39,680 nt of DNA from Mariniblastus sp. (GCA_028823415.1 JAPKBL010000040.1:1-39680), one strand, 5' to 3'; positions 16,460-26,277 are shown, numbered from the stretch's first letter. Numbers and translations are program-made. Notes: a model not told the origin generated them from the sequence alone.

Positions 16460-17023
16460 ATGAGACTTGCAACAGGTATAGAGAAATTTAAGACTGAACT
16501 CTTTCCAGCGATGGAAGGCAAATTCAAAGAGTTGGAAAAGGGGCAAGCACCCGAGACACTCTTCATCACTTGTTCGGATTCTCGAATCGACCCTTCGCTA
16601 ATTACGCAAACCCATCCGGGCGAGCTATTTGTGATCCGCAATGCGGGGAACATCGTTCCCAAACCGGGCACTGGTGAACTGTCGGTAGAGGCGACCATTT
16701 TGTACGCGGTCGAGGTTTTAAAGGTTAAGCGAGTTGTGATTTGTGGACATTCCCATTGTGGTGCGATCACCGGTCTCTTGAATCTAGATTCTTTGGATGC
16801 CATGCCAGTAATTAAAGCCTGGGTGGTGAAAAGTGCTGAGGTCTTAGAGCGACTGGACTCGGAAGAACCGACGCTGATCGATGGGATTAAGGAAAACGTA
16901 CGCCTCCAAATCGAACATTTGTTGGAATACACGTGTGTTGCCGAAGCAGTTGCATCAAAGGAATTGGAAATTGAAGGTTGGGTTTATCATTTTGAAAAAG
17001 GTCAGATTGAACTCCTTGATTGA
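16460..17023 (+). CDS. Beta-class carbonic anhydrase
   Basis: A zinc enzyme of 187 residues interconverting CO2 and bicarbonate. The metal ligands and active site of the beta class are complete: Cys38, Asp40 and Arg42 in TCSDSRIDP, His97 and Cys100 in GHSHCGAI, with NAGN after the first motif. The C-terminus WVYHFEKGQIELLD corresponds to the usual final beta-strand. It is cytoplasmic; no signal peptide is present. A SulP anion-transporter pseudogene follows at 17135. In many bacteria SulP bicarbonate transporters and beta-carbonic anhydrases are neighbours or fused, so the pair was probably once a bicarbonate-uptake unit, now left with only the enzyme. Confidence 0.96.
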   Translation: MRLATGIEKFKTELFPAMEGKFKELEKGQAPETLFITCSDSRIDPSLITQTHPGELFVIRNAGNIVPKPGTGELSVEATILYAVEVLKVKRVVICGHSHCGAITGLLNLDSLDAMPVIKAWVVKSAEVLERLDSEEPTLIDGIKENVRLQIEHLLEYTCVAEAVASKELEIEGWVYHFEKGQIELLD

Positions 17024-17134
17024 ACTCTCTGGCAGTATTTTTGTTAACCGCGACTGATTTCTAATTTTCTAGCGGAGCTTATCAACGAGTAACGACTTGC
17101 GCCGACCGAGTGGAACGCAAGATGTGCGTGGCGA

Positions 17135-18057
17135 GTGCGTTCGCAACACTGTCGGGATGATTTTTCTCTTCCATTGTTGTTTTTCTGTTTGCATTGCGCT
17201 TGTGTATTGCGCTTGTGCATTGGAATCGCGGTTGCGGTTGGCGTAAGCCCGGCTAGGGCATTATTGGCGGTTTTATTTCCGGATCACCGATGCAAGCGAG
17301 TGGGTCAGCGGCTGGCTTGTTTGTGTTTGTGGCGGATTGGTTGGCCTGATTAACGCGTTGCCGATGACGGGTGTCATTGTGCGTAGTTCTGTCAATGTTG
17401 AATTCCGGTGCGCGAACGAAATGGTCGACTATTTTTGACGGCATCTGGCGCTTGGTCTTTGAGGTGGCGTTGCCCTTTGTGCTTTCTTACGTTCCAAGCG
17501 CGGCGTTGGGCCCGCTGTTAGTCTACAAAGAAGCCAAGCGTATTAACTGCAAGCAAATTAGATCGTTGTCGGAAATTAGTCGCTCGGAAACATTCATCTA
17601 TTTCACAACGATGATTACGATTGTGTGTCAGGATTTGTTGTTTGGCTTGATGGTGGGAATAATGCTCACGGTTGTGAAGCTGGTTTATCGGTTTACCCAC
17701 CGCGCGTTGGACCTGGAAACCAACGGACGAGTCAGTCATTTACAATTGCTAGGTGCCGCGACCTTTTTGTGCCTGCCGAGTCTTGCAAGGGCATTGGATG
17801 AGGTTCCGCAGGCTGCTGAATTGCATATTCACATCGAGAACTTAACTGATATTGAACACGCCTGTCATGATCTAATAAGAGATTGGCCCAAAGAGTATGA
17901 ATACACTGGTGGAAAATTAGTTCTCGACTGGGATCGGCTTCGCAACCGCTTCAAGGCAGATCCCGCGGTCGAGGCCATGGCAGTGCTTTCTAGCCGATCC
18001 TATCGTGGGAAACCGGTTAGAAAGGACGAGAACGCAAGCCGATCATTGTCAAGCTAG
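17135..18057 (+). pseudogene. Decayed SulP family anion transporter (with STAS remnant)
   Basis: Pieces of a SulP bicarbonate/sulfate transporter occur in order but in different frames. First comes CRDDF then SSIVVFLFALRLCI (TM1), split by a tandem 13-bp duplication (17193-17205, 17206-17218) that shifts the frame into CIGIAVAVGVSPA. Next is GIIGGFISGSPMQASGSAAG (17257 on, another frame), ended by TGA at 17347. The text jumps to LINALPMTGVIVRSSVNV (17346 on), which in intact proteins lies some 200 residues later, so a large internal deletion is present. A last one-base shift leads to NSGARTKWSTIFDGIWRLVF, the final helices and a C-terminal region to 18057 where a STAS-like domain would be. 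The 3' part (17371-18057) stays open for 228 codons but lacks most transport helices. It cannot make a working transporter. Confidence 0.88.
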
Positions 18058-18123
18058 GGTTTATCCGCAGTGCCGAAGGAGTTGCGAATTACGAGTGTCT
18101 TTAAAAAAGAGCGTCGTTCATAG

Positions 18124-18179
18124 CGCTCAGTCGTGAACGCTCAGTCATGAACGCTCAGTCGTGAACGCTCAGTCGTGAA
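18124..18179. repeat. Four tandem copies of a 14-bp repeat
   Basis: The unit CGCTCAGTCGTGAA occurs at 18124, 18138, 18152 and 18166; the second copy has one change (CATG for CGTG). It lies between the end of the SulP pseudogene and the 3' end of the diguanylate cyclase gene, outside coding sequence. Unit length equals that of the repeat at 768-809, but the sequence differs. Confidence 0.95.
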
Positions 18180-18237
18180 CTTTGTTTTTATGGATGGTCT
18201 CTGAAAGCGCGATGGAGAACGAAGGGCGCGGTTGGTT

Positions 18238-19092
18238 CTAGGTGATAACAGTCACAGTCGACTGATTGCGACCATTTTCCTTGGATCGGTACATCGCCCT
18301 GTCACCAACGGTTAGCAATTGGCGAGAGCCAACGTTCATTGAGTTGGCAATCGCAACGCCCAAACTAATCGTAATTCCATCGGGATAGAAACTAGGCGGC
18401 GTTTGCGAGATGAAATTACAAAATTGCTCGAAACGTTGTTTCATGATAACTGGATCAAGCACTTCCAATACGACGCCGAATTCATCGCCCCCGAGCCTTC
18501 CGATACAAATTGCGTCGGGAAAGGAGTTCTTTAAATGTTCGGCGAACCAGGCAATTGCGCGGTCGCCGGTTGGGTGGCCATGCTTGTCGTTGATCCGTTT
18601 AAAATAATCGATGTCAATAATCGAGAGAGTCAATCGACGGTCAAGGTGCCTTTCAAGGGTGGATTGAAACCCTCTCCTGTTGAGCAATTGGCTAAGTTCG
18701 TCAGTTCGCGATTGAATGTATAGTTCGGATTCGGTAAGCGAAAATGTCGACAATTCTGAAATTCGAATGAAGTGCCAGACCTGCCCGCCAATCGGCAGCG
18801 GTTCAATCGTTCGGTGGAACTGTTTAGCATGGCCCGACGAAGGAGAGGAGATTTGAACTAGTTCCGATGTCACCTTTTGTATTTCCCGGGCAATACAGCT
18901 TTGCTTGATAAACTGGAGGACATCCTGATTAGCGCAAATCCCGAGAGCATCAACTTGGAACACATCCTCAGCCTTGGTGTTCCAAAAACGTGGTTTTTGG
19001 TGTTCATCCGCAAAGATAATCGCATCAGCGTATCGATTGACCAATGACCGAAATAGGTCATCTAAGATTTCTTCGTTGTGTCGCGGATCCAC
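18238..19092 (-). CDS. Diguanylate cyclase with N-terminal PAS-like sensor
   Basis: A cytoplasmic signalling enzyme of 284 residues that makes cyclic di-GMP from two GTP. The first 115 residues resemble a PAS fold (LVNRYADAIIFADEHQKPRFWNTKAEDVF). The GGDEF domain (about 124-284) has all expected elements: TDELSQLLNRRGF, the metal-binding DIDYFKRINDKHGHPTGD and an intact GGDEF at 201-205 in GRLGGDEFGVVLE. The inhibitory RxxD site that normally precedes GGDEF by five residues is absent, so product inhibition through that site is not expected. The start is a GTG at 19092, six bases after the stop of a small lysine-rich gene, so the two are probably one transcript. Confidence 0.93.
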   Translation of the reverse strand: MDPRHNEEILDDLFRSLVNRYADAIIFADEHQKPRFWNTKAEDVFQVDALGICANQDVLQFIKQSCIAREIQKVTSELVQISSPSSGHAKQFHRTIEPLPIGGQVWHFIRISELSTFSLTESELYIQSRTDELSQLLNRRGFQSTLERHLDRRLTLSIIDIDYFKRINDKHGHPTGDRAIAWFAEHLKNSFPDAICIGRLGGDEFGVVLEVLDPVIMKQRFEQFCNFISQTPPSFYPDGITISLGVAIANSMNVGSRQLLTVGDRAMYRSKENGRNQSTVTVIT

Positions 19093-19098
19093 AGTGGG

Positions 19099-19245
19099 TC
19101 ATTTTTTTGGTGAAGATTTCTTTTGTTTGACTTTCTTTGTCTTTGGTGCAGCTTTTGCCTTGGTGGTTTTCTTCTTTATTCCACCAAATGCGCTGTCCCA
19201 GTTGTCCGAATATTTTTTAGTCGTGCCGCTGCGGAGAATGGTCAT
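19099..19245 (-). CDS. Small lysine-rich conserved-looking protein (48 aa)
   Basis: A 48-codon gene. It begins MTILRSGTTKKYSDNWDSAF and continues through a Gly-Gly linker into a Lys-rich tail (about 40 percent Lys after residue 23). AGGA eight bases before the ATG gives a good ribosome binding site. The ordered N-terminus with aromatic residues and the basic tail suggest a nucleic-acid or ribosome-binding role, but no function is known to me. I recall similar short TILRSG...NWD..FG proteins with Lys/Ala tails in planctomycetes; this is memory, not a search. It directly precedes the diguanylate cyclase gene by six bases. Confidence 0.72.
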   Translation of the reverse strand: MTILRSGTTKKYSDNWDSAFGGIKKKTTKAKAAPKTKKVKQKKSSPKK

Positions 19246-19402
19246 TGTTTTGTCCTATAAAAATACGAATTGTCTGAAATAAAATAAAATGGAAAAACGA
19301 TTTGAACATCCCTCGTCGAATTGAGGATCCGGCGTCACTGATGGCTACAGAATCCCCATCATCATGTGTGTTCGTTATCGTTGTAAAATAGATACGTCTT
19401 GC

Positions 19403-21076
19403 TTACGTGATCAGTTTCTTATATTTGAATCGCCGGGGTTCGTCCTCTTTCAGGCCCAGTCGCTCCCTGCGTTGCTGCTCGTAGGTCTGATAATTACCTT
19501 CGCACCAGTGGAGGTATCCATCTCCCTCGAACGCGAGTATGTGGGTCGCGATGCGGTCAAGGAACCAGCGATCGTGACTGGTGACAATAACACATCCTGC
19601 ATAATTTTCGATGGCTTCTTCCAGAGCTCGCAACGTATCTACGTCGAGATCGTTGGTTGGTTCGTCAAGCAGCAGAACATTGGATCCGCGCCGAAGAAGT
19701 TTTGCCAGATGCACCCGATTACGTTCACCACCGGAAAGAATACCGACCTTCTTCTCTTGATCGGAGCCGCGAAAATTGAAACGATTGACGTAGGCGCGGG
19801 CGTTTACCTTTCTCTTGCCGATTTCCAGCGTATCGTGGCCATCGGAGATTTCTTGATAGACCGAGTGGTCGTCTCGGAGGCTGTCCCGTGATTGATCTAC
19901 ATAGCCCAATTCAACTGTGCTGCCAATCTTAAGGGAACCGCAATCCGGTTGTTGTTGGCCAGTGATCATACGAAAAAGCGTCGTTTTACCCGCACCATTG
20001 GGGCCAATAATGCCGACGATGCCTCCTGGTGGAAGCCGGAAACTAACATCCTCCATCAGGATATTTTCTCCAAATCCCTTTCCAAGTCCTTCGGCTTCGA
20101 TGACAAGGTCACCGAGATGCGGCCCGGGTGGTATCTGAATTTCAAGGTCCTGCTCCCGCTCTCGTTGGTCCTCGTTAAGCATCTGTTCGTAAGCGCCAAT
20201 TCGAGCTTTACTTTTGGATTGTCGTGCTTTGGGGGACAACTTGATCCACTCCGACTCCCGCTTCAATGCTTTGAGTCGAGCATCATTTTGTTTTTCTTCA
20301 ACTTTCAATCGAGTTTGTTTTTGTTCAAGCCAAGAGGAGTAGTTGCCCTCAAACGGATGACCCTCTCCGCGATCGAGTTCGAGAATCCAGCCGGCGACGT
20401 TGTCTAGGAAATAGCGGTCGTGGGTCACGGCCACAATCGTTCCGTGGTAATCCTGCAAGGTTCGCTCAAGCCAGTGGACCGAGTCTGCGTCCAAGTGGTT
20501 GGTTGGTTCGTCGAGGAGCAGCAAATCCGGTTTTTCCAGAAGGAGTTTGCAAAGTGCGACGCGGCGGCGTTCTCCTCCGGATAACTCAGCCACATCAGCG
20601 TCTTTGGGGGGCAAGTTCATAACCTCAAACGCGACTTCGATTTCGTGATCCAGAGACCATGTGTTGGATGCTTCAATCTGATCCTGAACCCGGGCCATTT
20701 CGTCGTAGACTTTTTGCATCGCATCATCGTCGAGTGGTTCGGCGCACTTGGCACTCAACTCATTATAGCGATCGAGTAGTTTTCGACGCGGGGCCACGGC
20801 TTCCTGAACATTGTCCCAGACGTTTTTCTCGGGATTTAAATGGGGCTCCTGAGGGAGGTAGCCAACGGTAAAGCCATCGGTTAACCGGGCTTCGCCGTCA
20901 TATTCTTTATCGATCCCGGCCATGATTTTAAGCAGCGTACTTTTGCCTGTACCGTTGCGGCCCAGCACGCCAATTTTGGCACCTGGATAAAAAGATAGCC
21001 AGATGTTGTTTAAGATTGGTTTCGTGCCGTACTTTTTGGTCATGTCGACCATTTGAAAAATGTATTGCTTACTCAT
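19403..21076 (-). CDS. ettA: ABC-F ATPase EttA, energy-dependent translational throttle
   Basis: A soluble twin-ATPase that binds the ribosomal E site and couples the first peptide bond to cellular ATP/ADP. With the ATG at 21076 it has 557 residues, essentially the E. coli EttA length; the longer frame to 21163 would overlap guaA and add 29 unrelated residues. The order is: Walker [10 protein letters not shown], arm region with KEYDGEARL, signature [16 protein letters not shown], Walker [13 protein letters not shown], linker with [12 protein letters not shown], second Walker [10 protein letters not shown], second signature [26 protein letters not shown] and a C-terminal [19 protein letters not shown]. 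It follows guaA on the same strand by 73 nt. Confidence 0.95.
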   Translation of the reverse strand: MSKQYIFQMVDMTKKYGTKPILNNIWLSFYPGAKIGVLGRNGTGKSTLLKIMAGIDKEYDGEARLTDGFTVGYLPQEPHLNPEKNVWDNVQEAVAPRRKLLDRYNELSAKCAEPLDDDAMQKVYDEMARVQDQIEASNTWSLDHEIEVAFEVMNLPPKDADVAELSGGERRRVALCKLLLEKPDLLLLDEPTNHLDADSVHWLERTLQDYHGTIVAVTHDRYFLDNVAGWILELDRGEGHPFEGNYSSWLEQKQTRLKVEEKQNDARLKALKRESEWIKLSPKARQSKSKARIGAYEQMLNEDQREREQDLEIQIPPGPHLGDLVIEAEGLGKGFGENILMEDVSFRLPPGGIVGIIGPNGAGKTTLFRMITGQQQPDCGSLKIGSTVELGYVDQSRDSLRDDHSVYQEISDGHDTLEIGKRKVNARAYVNRFNFRGSDQEKKVGILSGGERNRVHLAKLLRRGSNVLLLDEPTNDLDVDTLRALEEAIENYAGCVIVTSHDRWFLDRIATHILAFEGDGYLHWCEGNYQTYEQQRRERLGLKEDEPRRFKYKKLIT

Positions 21077-21149
21077 TGGAGATGTTTTTAATTCTAATGA
21101 TCTGTTTGAGTGAAAAATTGAGAGAGTGTTTTGGAAAGTGGGGGAGCGT

Positions 21150-22721
21150 TTATTCCCACTCAATGGTTGCCGGCGGTTTGGAACTGATATCGTAGCAGAC
21201 GCGGTTTACGCCGTTGACTTCGTTGATGATACGGGTCGACATGGTGGCGAGAAGATCATAGGGCAACCGCGACCAGTCGGCGGTCATGAAATCATCGGTA
21301 TCGACACACCGTATCACCAATGCATTTTCATAAGTCCTTGCGTCGCCCATCACGCCAACGCTCTGGACGGGGAGAAGAACTGCAAACAGTTGGGATGTTT
21401 TCCGATAAAGATTTGCATTTTTTATCTCCTCAATGACGATGGCGTCAGCTTCTCGGAGTACTTTTAATTTCTCTTCCTTAATTTCACCGAGACAGCGGAC
21501 GGCTAGGCCGGGTCCTGGAAATGGGTGTCGCCAGACCAGTTCTTCAGGCAGTCCAAGCTCAATTCCCAGTCGTCTGACTTCGTCTTTAAATAAATCGCGG
21601 AGTGGTTCTATCAGTTCAAAACCGAGTTCTTCGGGGAGACCACCGACATTATGATGCAACTTAATCGTGGCCGCAGGGCCGTCTTGAGCGGCTCCACTTT
21701 CGATGACATCGGGATATAACGTGCCTTGGGCGAGGAAGGTCGCATCTTCGATTGATTCAGATTCGGCTTTAAAGCATTCGATGAAAACGTGCCCGATCTT
21801 TTTCCGTTTCTCCTGCGGGTCGGTGATGCCCTGAAGTGCTGTGAGGAAAAGTTCGGCTCCATCGACAACCCGCAAGTCGGTTTTGAAGTGGTCGGAAAAC
21901 TGTTCGGTCACTAGCTCGGCTTCGTTTTTTCTAAGCAGTCCGTTATCGACGAGGATGCAGGAAAGTTGCGAACCGATTGCTTTAAAGAGCAGTGCGGCGA
22001 CGACGGCAGAATCAACTCCTCCGGAGAGACCGCAGATCACCCGAGAGTCTCCTACCTGTTTACGAATGCGATCAATCGCCTCATTGGCAAAATTCTCAAG
22101 CTTCCAGTTGCCATGGCAGTGACAGACTTCGAAAAGGAAATTTTTTAGAAGCGTGGCACCCTCGGGCGTGTGGGTGACTTCGGGATGAAATTGAAGTCCA
22201 TAAACGGGGAGTCTGAGATGTTTTACTGCTGCCACCGGGCAGGTACTGGTGCTGGCCAGTGGGGCAAAGTCATCGCTGACCTTCTGTACTTGATCTCCAT
22301 GGCTCATCCAGACCTGAGCTTCTTTGGGAAAATCCTGAAAAAGAACGTCGTCGGTGGCAACGTTGCAGATAGCGCGGCCATATTCACGGGTACTCGTGCT
22401 TTCGACTTTTCCTCCGAGGTGATCGCAAGCGAGTTGCATCCCGTAGCAAATACCAAGAACGGGAATGCCTAAATCAAAGATGCCCGGGTCGCATTTAGGA
22501 GACTCCGATTCGTAAACACTGCTCGGCCCGCCAGAGAGAATTAGCCCGCTTGGAGAGTGTTTTTTAATTTGCGCCGGTGTAATGTCGTGGCGAACAATCT
22601 CACAATAGACGTGCTGTTCGCGGACGCGACGTGCAATCAGTTGGGCATATTGGGATCCGAAGTCCAAAACGAGGATCCGTTCAGAATTTGATTTCGCGAT
22701 TGTTTCGGTAGCCGGTGACAT
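21150..22721 (-). CDS. guaA: GMP synthase (glutamine-hydrolysing)
   Basis: GuaA converts XMP to GMP using ATP and glutamine, the last step of guanine nucleotide synthesis. The 523 residues match the usual length. The glutaminase domain has Cys92 in GICYGMQL and His179/Glu181 in QFHPEVTHT; the ATP-pyrophosphatase domain has the PP-loop SGGVDS at 233-238; the dimerisation domain ends with the highly conserved [18 protein letters not shown]. The start lies in a 289-nt region shared with divergent surE. A weak GGA about nine bases before the ATG is the only ribosome binding signal. The ettA gene follows downstream. Confidence 0.98.
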   Translation of the reverse strand: MSPATETIAKSNSERILVLDFGSQYAQLIARRVREQHVYCEIVRHDITPAQIKKHSPSGLILSGGPSSVYESESPKCDPGIFDLGIPVLGICYGMQLACDHLGGKVESTSTREYGRAICNVATDDVLFQDFPKEAQVWMSHGDQVQKVSDDFAPLASTSTCPVAAVKHLRLPVYGLQFHPEVTHTPEGATLLKNFLFEVCHCHGNWKLENFANEAIDRIRKQVGDSRVICGLSGGVDSAVVAALLFKAIGSQLSCILVDNGLLRKNEAELVTEQFSDHFKTDLRVVDGAELFLTALQGITDPQEKRKKIGHVFIECFKAESESIEDATFLAQGTLYPDVIESGAAQDGPAATIKLHHNVGGLPEELGFELIEPLRDLFKDEVRRLGIELGLPEELVWRHPFPGPGLAVRCLGEIKEEKLKVLREADAIVIEEIKNANLYRKTSQLFAVLLPVQSVGVMGDARTYENALVIRCVDTDDFMTADWSRLPYDLLATMSTRIINEVNGVNRVCYDISSKPPATIEWE

Positions 22722-23010
22722 TCGAATTGTCCAAATGTTGCGAATTAAATAACAAAACCCGCTAATTGAGGGCGGGCTGGGAATCTCGGATTATACGAAT
22801 GTCATGCCGGTTTTCCAACGACCGATCGCTAAGAAGTTAAGAACTTCGGCCACACCGTTTTCAGCGTTGATAAAATCGAACGAATATGCATTTCAGAGGG
22901 GGCTGAATCGGCCCTCGAGAGTAAGGGTGACACGGTATCGAAATTAAAATATCTACGTATACTGTCGGTTTATCTGGCAGTTTACGATTTGAGATCCGGA
23001 AATCCAGCGA

Positions 23011-23811
23011 ATGAAAGTATTAATTACTAACGATGATGGTGTCCATTCCCAAGGGATTATCCAGCTTGCGAAACAGGTCAGAACGCAATGCGAAGAGGTT
23101 TTTGTGGTTGCGCCGCGTGTCGAACAAAGCGGCGTTAGTCAGGCAATTACATTTTTGTCTCCTTTGTTTCCACATGCGTTAGGGGGCAATCTCGACTCTC
23201 AGGATGATCATATTCCTGGCTATTCGGTTAATGGCACGCCCGTCGATTGCGTCAAGCTAGGAATTCATGAGCTCTGTCCCTGGAAGCCGGATTTGGTATT
23301 GAGTGGAATTAACGGAGGTTTGAATGCAGGAATCAATGTTGGACACTCCGGCACCGCTGGAGCGGCGTTGGCAGCTGCTACGTTCGGAATTCCAGCGTTT
23401 GCAATAAGCTTGGAAAGTTCAGAATCGATGGACTTTTCCCAGGCCGCTAAATTAGTTTGGCCGTTGGTAAATGGCGTCATGAAGATCAACCTTCCGCCAC
23501 GAACCGTCGTCAATATCAACATCCCTTCCATCGCGTTGACGCAGTATCCGGAAATCGAACCGGAAGTTGTTCTGGTTCCTGTCGAAACGAATCCGATGGC
23601 TTATGGCTTTGATACGGGAAGTGATCCCAAGGGACGACCCTATTTCTGGTCCACTAATCTTCCGGTTCCCGAGCCGTCCGAGTTTCTCACCGACACACAA
23701 GCCCTGGCGGCGGGCAAGGTGACAATTTCAACGATTAGTTACGATTTAAATCAACCAAAATCTCTCGACACATTAAAATTAGAAATGGGTGAAATTTATC
23801 CATCCAAATAA
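23011..23811 (+). CDS. surE: 5'/3'-nucleotidase SurE
   Basis: A metal-dependent nucleoside monophosphate phosphatase of 266 residues, involved in nucleotide homeostasis and stationary-phase survival. Metal ligands are Asp8/Asp9 in ITNDDG, Ser40 in VEQSGVSQAIT and Asn101 in LSGINGGLNAGINVGHSGTAGAA, all in canonical spacing. NGTPVDCVKLG is also typical of the family. A TATACT hexamer at 22958-22963 may be its -10 box. A MogA/MoaB-type gene follows 85 nt downstream in the same direction. Confidence 0.95.
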   Translation: MKVLITNDDGVHSQGIIQLAKQVRTQCEEVFVVAPRVEQSGVSQAITFLSPLFPHALGGNLDSQDDHIPGYSVNGTPVDCVKLGIHELCPWKPDLVLSGINGGLNAGINVGHSGTAGAALAAATFGIPAFAISLESSESMDFSQAAKLVWPLVNGVMKINLPPRTVVNINIPSIALTQYPEIEPEVVLVPVETNPMAYGFDTGSDPKGRPYFWSTNLPVPEPSEFLTDTQALAAGKVTISTISYDLNQPKSLDTLKLEMGEIYPSK

Positions 23812-23896
23812 GTAGCTGGCGGGATCCGGCTGTTTGGCAATCGAGTCAGAGTCGCCATTTAGTTAGTAGACCAAACCAAGGGAAACAGGATTGGGT

Positions 23897-24445
23897 ATGA
23901 ATTCAGCAACAAAAATTGGCGTGGTGACGGTCTCTGATAGGGCGAGTCGCGGCGAGTATGTGGATCGCGGCGGGCCGGCTGTTGTCGAATATCTTAAAGC
24001 TACCGTGACGTCCAAAATAGAACTGATATCGTCGGTGATTCCAGATGAGCGGGGCCTAATTGAGGCAACCCTAATTGAATTATCTGATGTCGAGAAATGC
24101 GACCTTATTGTCACCACTGGGGGAACCGGCCCTGCAATTCGAGATGTCACACCCGAGGCGACTGAAACGGTTTGCGATAAAATGATGCCCGGATTTGGTG
24201 AGTTGATGCGGCAAGTGTCGTTAACCAAAGTCCCAACCGCAATTCTATCGCGGCAAGTAGCGGGAATTCGCTCGTCCGAAACTGGCGGTACGTTGATGAT
24301 TAATTTACCGGGTAGCCCCAAAGCGATCGCAGAGTGCCTTGACGCAGTATTTGCTGCCGTTCCCTACTGTCTTGATTTAATCGGGGGCGGTTTTTTGGAA
24401 ACCGATCCGGCTCGAATCATCGCCTTTCGCCCAAAAAAGAAATAG
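23897..24445 (+). CDS. MogA/MoaB family molybdenum cofactor biosynthesis protein
   Basis: A protein of about 182 residues of the MoCF-binding family, which adenylates molybdopterin (MogA) before metal insertion; MoaB-type paralogues are less well defined. Motifs: IGVVTVSDRASRGEYVDRGGP at the start, the molybdopterin/ATP-binding TTGGTGPAIRDVTPEAT and a C-terminal GGTLMINLPGSPKA. The start with GEYVDRGG and the PGFGELMR segment favour MogA over MoaB. The ATG at 23897 is six bases after AGGA; the frame also extends six bases up to a TTG. No other cofactor genes are nearby. Confidence 0.88.
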   Translation: MNSATKIGVVTVSDRASRGEYVDRGGPAVVEYLKATVTSKIELISSVIPDERGLIEATLIELSDVEKCDLIVTTGGTGPAIRDVTPEATETVCDKMMPGFGELMRQVSLTKVPTAILSRQVAGIRSSETGGTLMINLPGSPKAIAECLDAVFAAVPYCLDLIGGGFLETDPARIIAFRPKKK

Positions 24446-25223
24446 CCTTTGTCGGGCGCTTGTAAAAACCTCGCCTTCCTGAGGGTAGGCGTCAACTTCG
24501 GTCGTTTCTCAGACCCCAAGCCACCGCGTCATTTTTTGACGATGATTTTCTTGCGCCGGTGAACGCGAACAACTCTCAAGTTACTGGGCGTCAAACGGAG
24601 AATTAATCCCGTTAATCACTGATTAAGCGCTTCAAGCGATTGACCCACGCCCACAAAGCAAGAAACGGCGTTGGGCAATTTCATGTTATTTTGTTCCCCA
24701 AGAAGCTCATTATTCACCTCCATACCGCTGGATTGAGCCGCCACAGCGAAGAGTCTCGCCCGTGTGGTCGATTTTCAGACGGAAAACGTAATTTATTTTT
24801 TAAGACAGAAAGGTTGTCGCGAGAACGGGACAAAAAAACAAAGCAAGAATGACGTCCATTAACGTTTTCGATGTGCCCCAGTTTGATTTTCCCAATGCCA
24901 TCTAAAGTGCTTGAAAAATTGTTTCAAAATCTAAAAACGCAAGAAATTTCGGTTGGTTTAGGATTTAAAGAAATTGGACAAGGGTAGTATTGATTGCTTT
25001 GAGTTGAAGTCAACGGTCGAAAAGGAATGCTTATAGTAGGAAATTTTTCAAAAAACGGTTTGTTTAGTGAGATTATCGCTTCATCAATGCGGTTGACCCT
25101 GTATATTCTCTGAAACCGGTTTCAGAGGTCGCTTGCTTTCGCAGACTTTGAGGGCGGTAATTTAAACGTGCTTAAACTATGCGGTGAATATTTCTATTTT
25201 TTGTCCCACGAAAGAGGTTTCCC
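24446..25223. other. Long intergenic region upstream of the pseudopilin
   Basis: A 778-nt stretch without a credible gene; a 70-codon frame at 24640-24852 starts with TTG and has no protein-like features. It contains a hairpin at 24472-24491 (CGCCTTCC, TGAG loop, GGTAGGCG) with no T-run, perhaps the 3' end of the mogA-like transcript. An inverted repeat, TTAATCACTGATTAA, lies at 24612-24626, and the promoter and LacI-type operator of the pseudopilin are at 25101-25127. The 5' leader of the pseudopilin mRNA would be about 110 nt. Confidence 0.55.
25101..25127 (+). promoter_or_regulatory. LacI-family operator and -10 element before the pseudopilin
   Basis: A 20-bp perfect palindrome, CTCTGAAACCGGTTTCAGAG (25108-25127), contains TGAAACCGGTTTCA. 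This fits the generic LacI/GalR (cre-like) pattern TGWNANCGNTNWCA at every defined position. GTATATT (25101-25107), a possible extended -10, ends directly before it, so the operator would cover the transcription start and repress by occlusion. A near-identical arrangement occurs at 28155-28177, beside a LacI-family gene. The start codon of the pseudopilin is 97 nt downstream. Confidence 0.75.
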
Positions 25224-26255
25224 ATGAAAACTAGACATCTTCGTAAGGGTTTTACCCTTGTCGAATTGCTTGTCGTGATTGCGATTATCGGCATCCTGAT
25301 TGGTATGCTGTTGCCTGCGGTTCAGCAGGTTCGCGAAGCGGCTCGTCGTACAACTTGTATGAATCAGTTGCGTCAAATTGCTTTGGCTGCTTTAAACTAC
25401 GAGTCCGCCTACCAGTATTTCCCGTCTGCGGGTGACCATTCGCAGGGGTTCGATCGTCCTGGTACTCAGTTCCGTTCGGCAGTTGATCGTGAGAACTGGG
25501 GTTGGGGATTCCAAGTGCTTCCATTCATGGAGCAAAATAACCTTTACGACCAGCGTATCAACGACGGAACTGACGGATCACCTGGCAAAATGTTGTCACG
25601 CACCGTTCCTGCCTTTCACTGCCCATCACGTGGTGATCGTCGCGGCATTCAGTCTTGGGGTGCAGATTACTTCCTCGGTGACTACGCAGGCGTTATGACT
25701 TCCTGGAACTTCGGTGGAAGTTACCCAGCTGGCTGGGGCGGTTTCAACTGGCAAGATCAACCGGCGACACAGCCTGAAGCCCAAACGATTTGGCGGGGTG
25801 TCATTGCGAAAACGTTTAACTCTTACCTGGATTCTGGAGTCCGAGTTTACCAAAACTTTGGAAAAATCGGATTTGGCGCTGTCACCGATGGGTCTTCGAA
25901 CACTTTCATGATTGGTGAAAAGTCCGTTGACGCTCGACGATACAGCCCACCGCCAAGTGGTTGGGACTGGTGGGATCTTCCCGGTGCGATGCACAACGCC
26001 GACTGGCCAAACATGCGCGGTTTCATGGAATCGGCAAGCGGTGCATACATCTGGCCCGATAGCCTTCCGGCAGACAGGCGTCGTGGTAACTCTGATCACA
26101 ACGAGCACTCGTTCGGTTCACCTCACCCTGGAACTACCAACTTCGCAATTGGCGATGGTTCGGTTTCGGCAATCTCGAATAACATCGACGGCTATATCGC
26201 TGATCAGGTTGGACGTCGTGCTGACGGTTCAATTAACAATATAAGTGATTTGTAA
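25224..26255 (+). CDS. DUF1559 family type IV pilin-like (pseudopilin) protein
   Basis: A 343-residue exported pseudopilin of the family hugely expanded in planctomycetes. The prepilin signal is clear: a short basic leader, MKTRHLRKG, then the processing motif G/FTLVELLVVIAIIGILIGM with Glu at +5, a hydrophobic helix and LLPAVQQVREAARRTTCMNQLRQIALA, the hallmark of DUF1559. The C-terminal half has the typical SNTFMIGEKS, GSPHPGTTNFAIGDGSV and ends near the helix DGY. AGAGG six bases upstream supports the ATG. Codons such as CGT, GGT, AAC and TTC dominate, suggesting strong expression. A LacI-type operator covers its promoter, and a terminator and a lipoprotein gene follow. Confidence 0.96.
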   Translation: MKTRHLRKGFTLVELLVVIAIIGILIGMLLPAVQQVREAARRTTCMNQLRQIALAALNYESAYQYFPSAGDHSQGFDRPGTQFRSAVDRENWGWGFQVLPFMEQNNLYDQRINDGTDGSPGKMLSRTVPAFHCPSRGDRRGIQSWGADYFLGDYAGVMTSWNFGGSYPAGWGGFNWQDQPATQPEAQTIWRGVIAKTFNSYLDSGVRVYQNFGKIGFGAVTDGSSNTFMIGEKSVDARRYSPPPSGWDWWDLPGAMHNADWPNMRGFMESASGAYIWPDSLPADRRRGNSDHNEHSFGSPHPGTTNFAIGDGSVSAISNNIDGYIADQVGRRADGSINNISDL

Positions 26256-26277
26256 ATCAAAGAGTTAAGTCAATTCG

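Noticed and set aside
18004..18026. AAACCGGTT core resembling the LacI operator
   Set aside because: Only the inner bases match; the outer TGA/TCA arms are missing and it lies inside the SulP pseudogene remnant.
19364..20407. Two consecutive plus-strand open frames of 175 and 171 codons
   Set aside because: They lie wholly opposite the ettA gene, whose ABC-F motifs are complete. Their translations are not protein-like.
24640..24852. 70-codon frame in the long region before the pseudopilin
   Set aside because: TTG start, no ribosome binding site, composition not protein-like.
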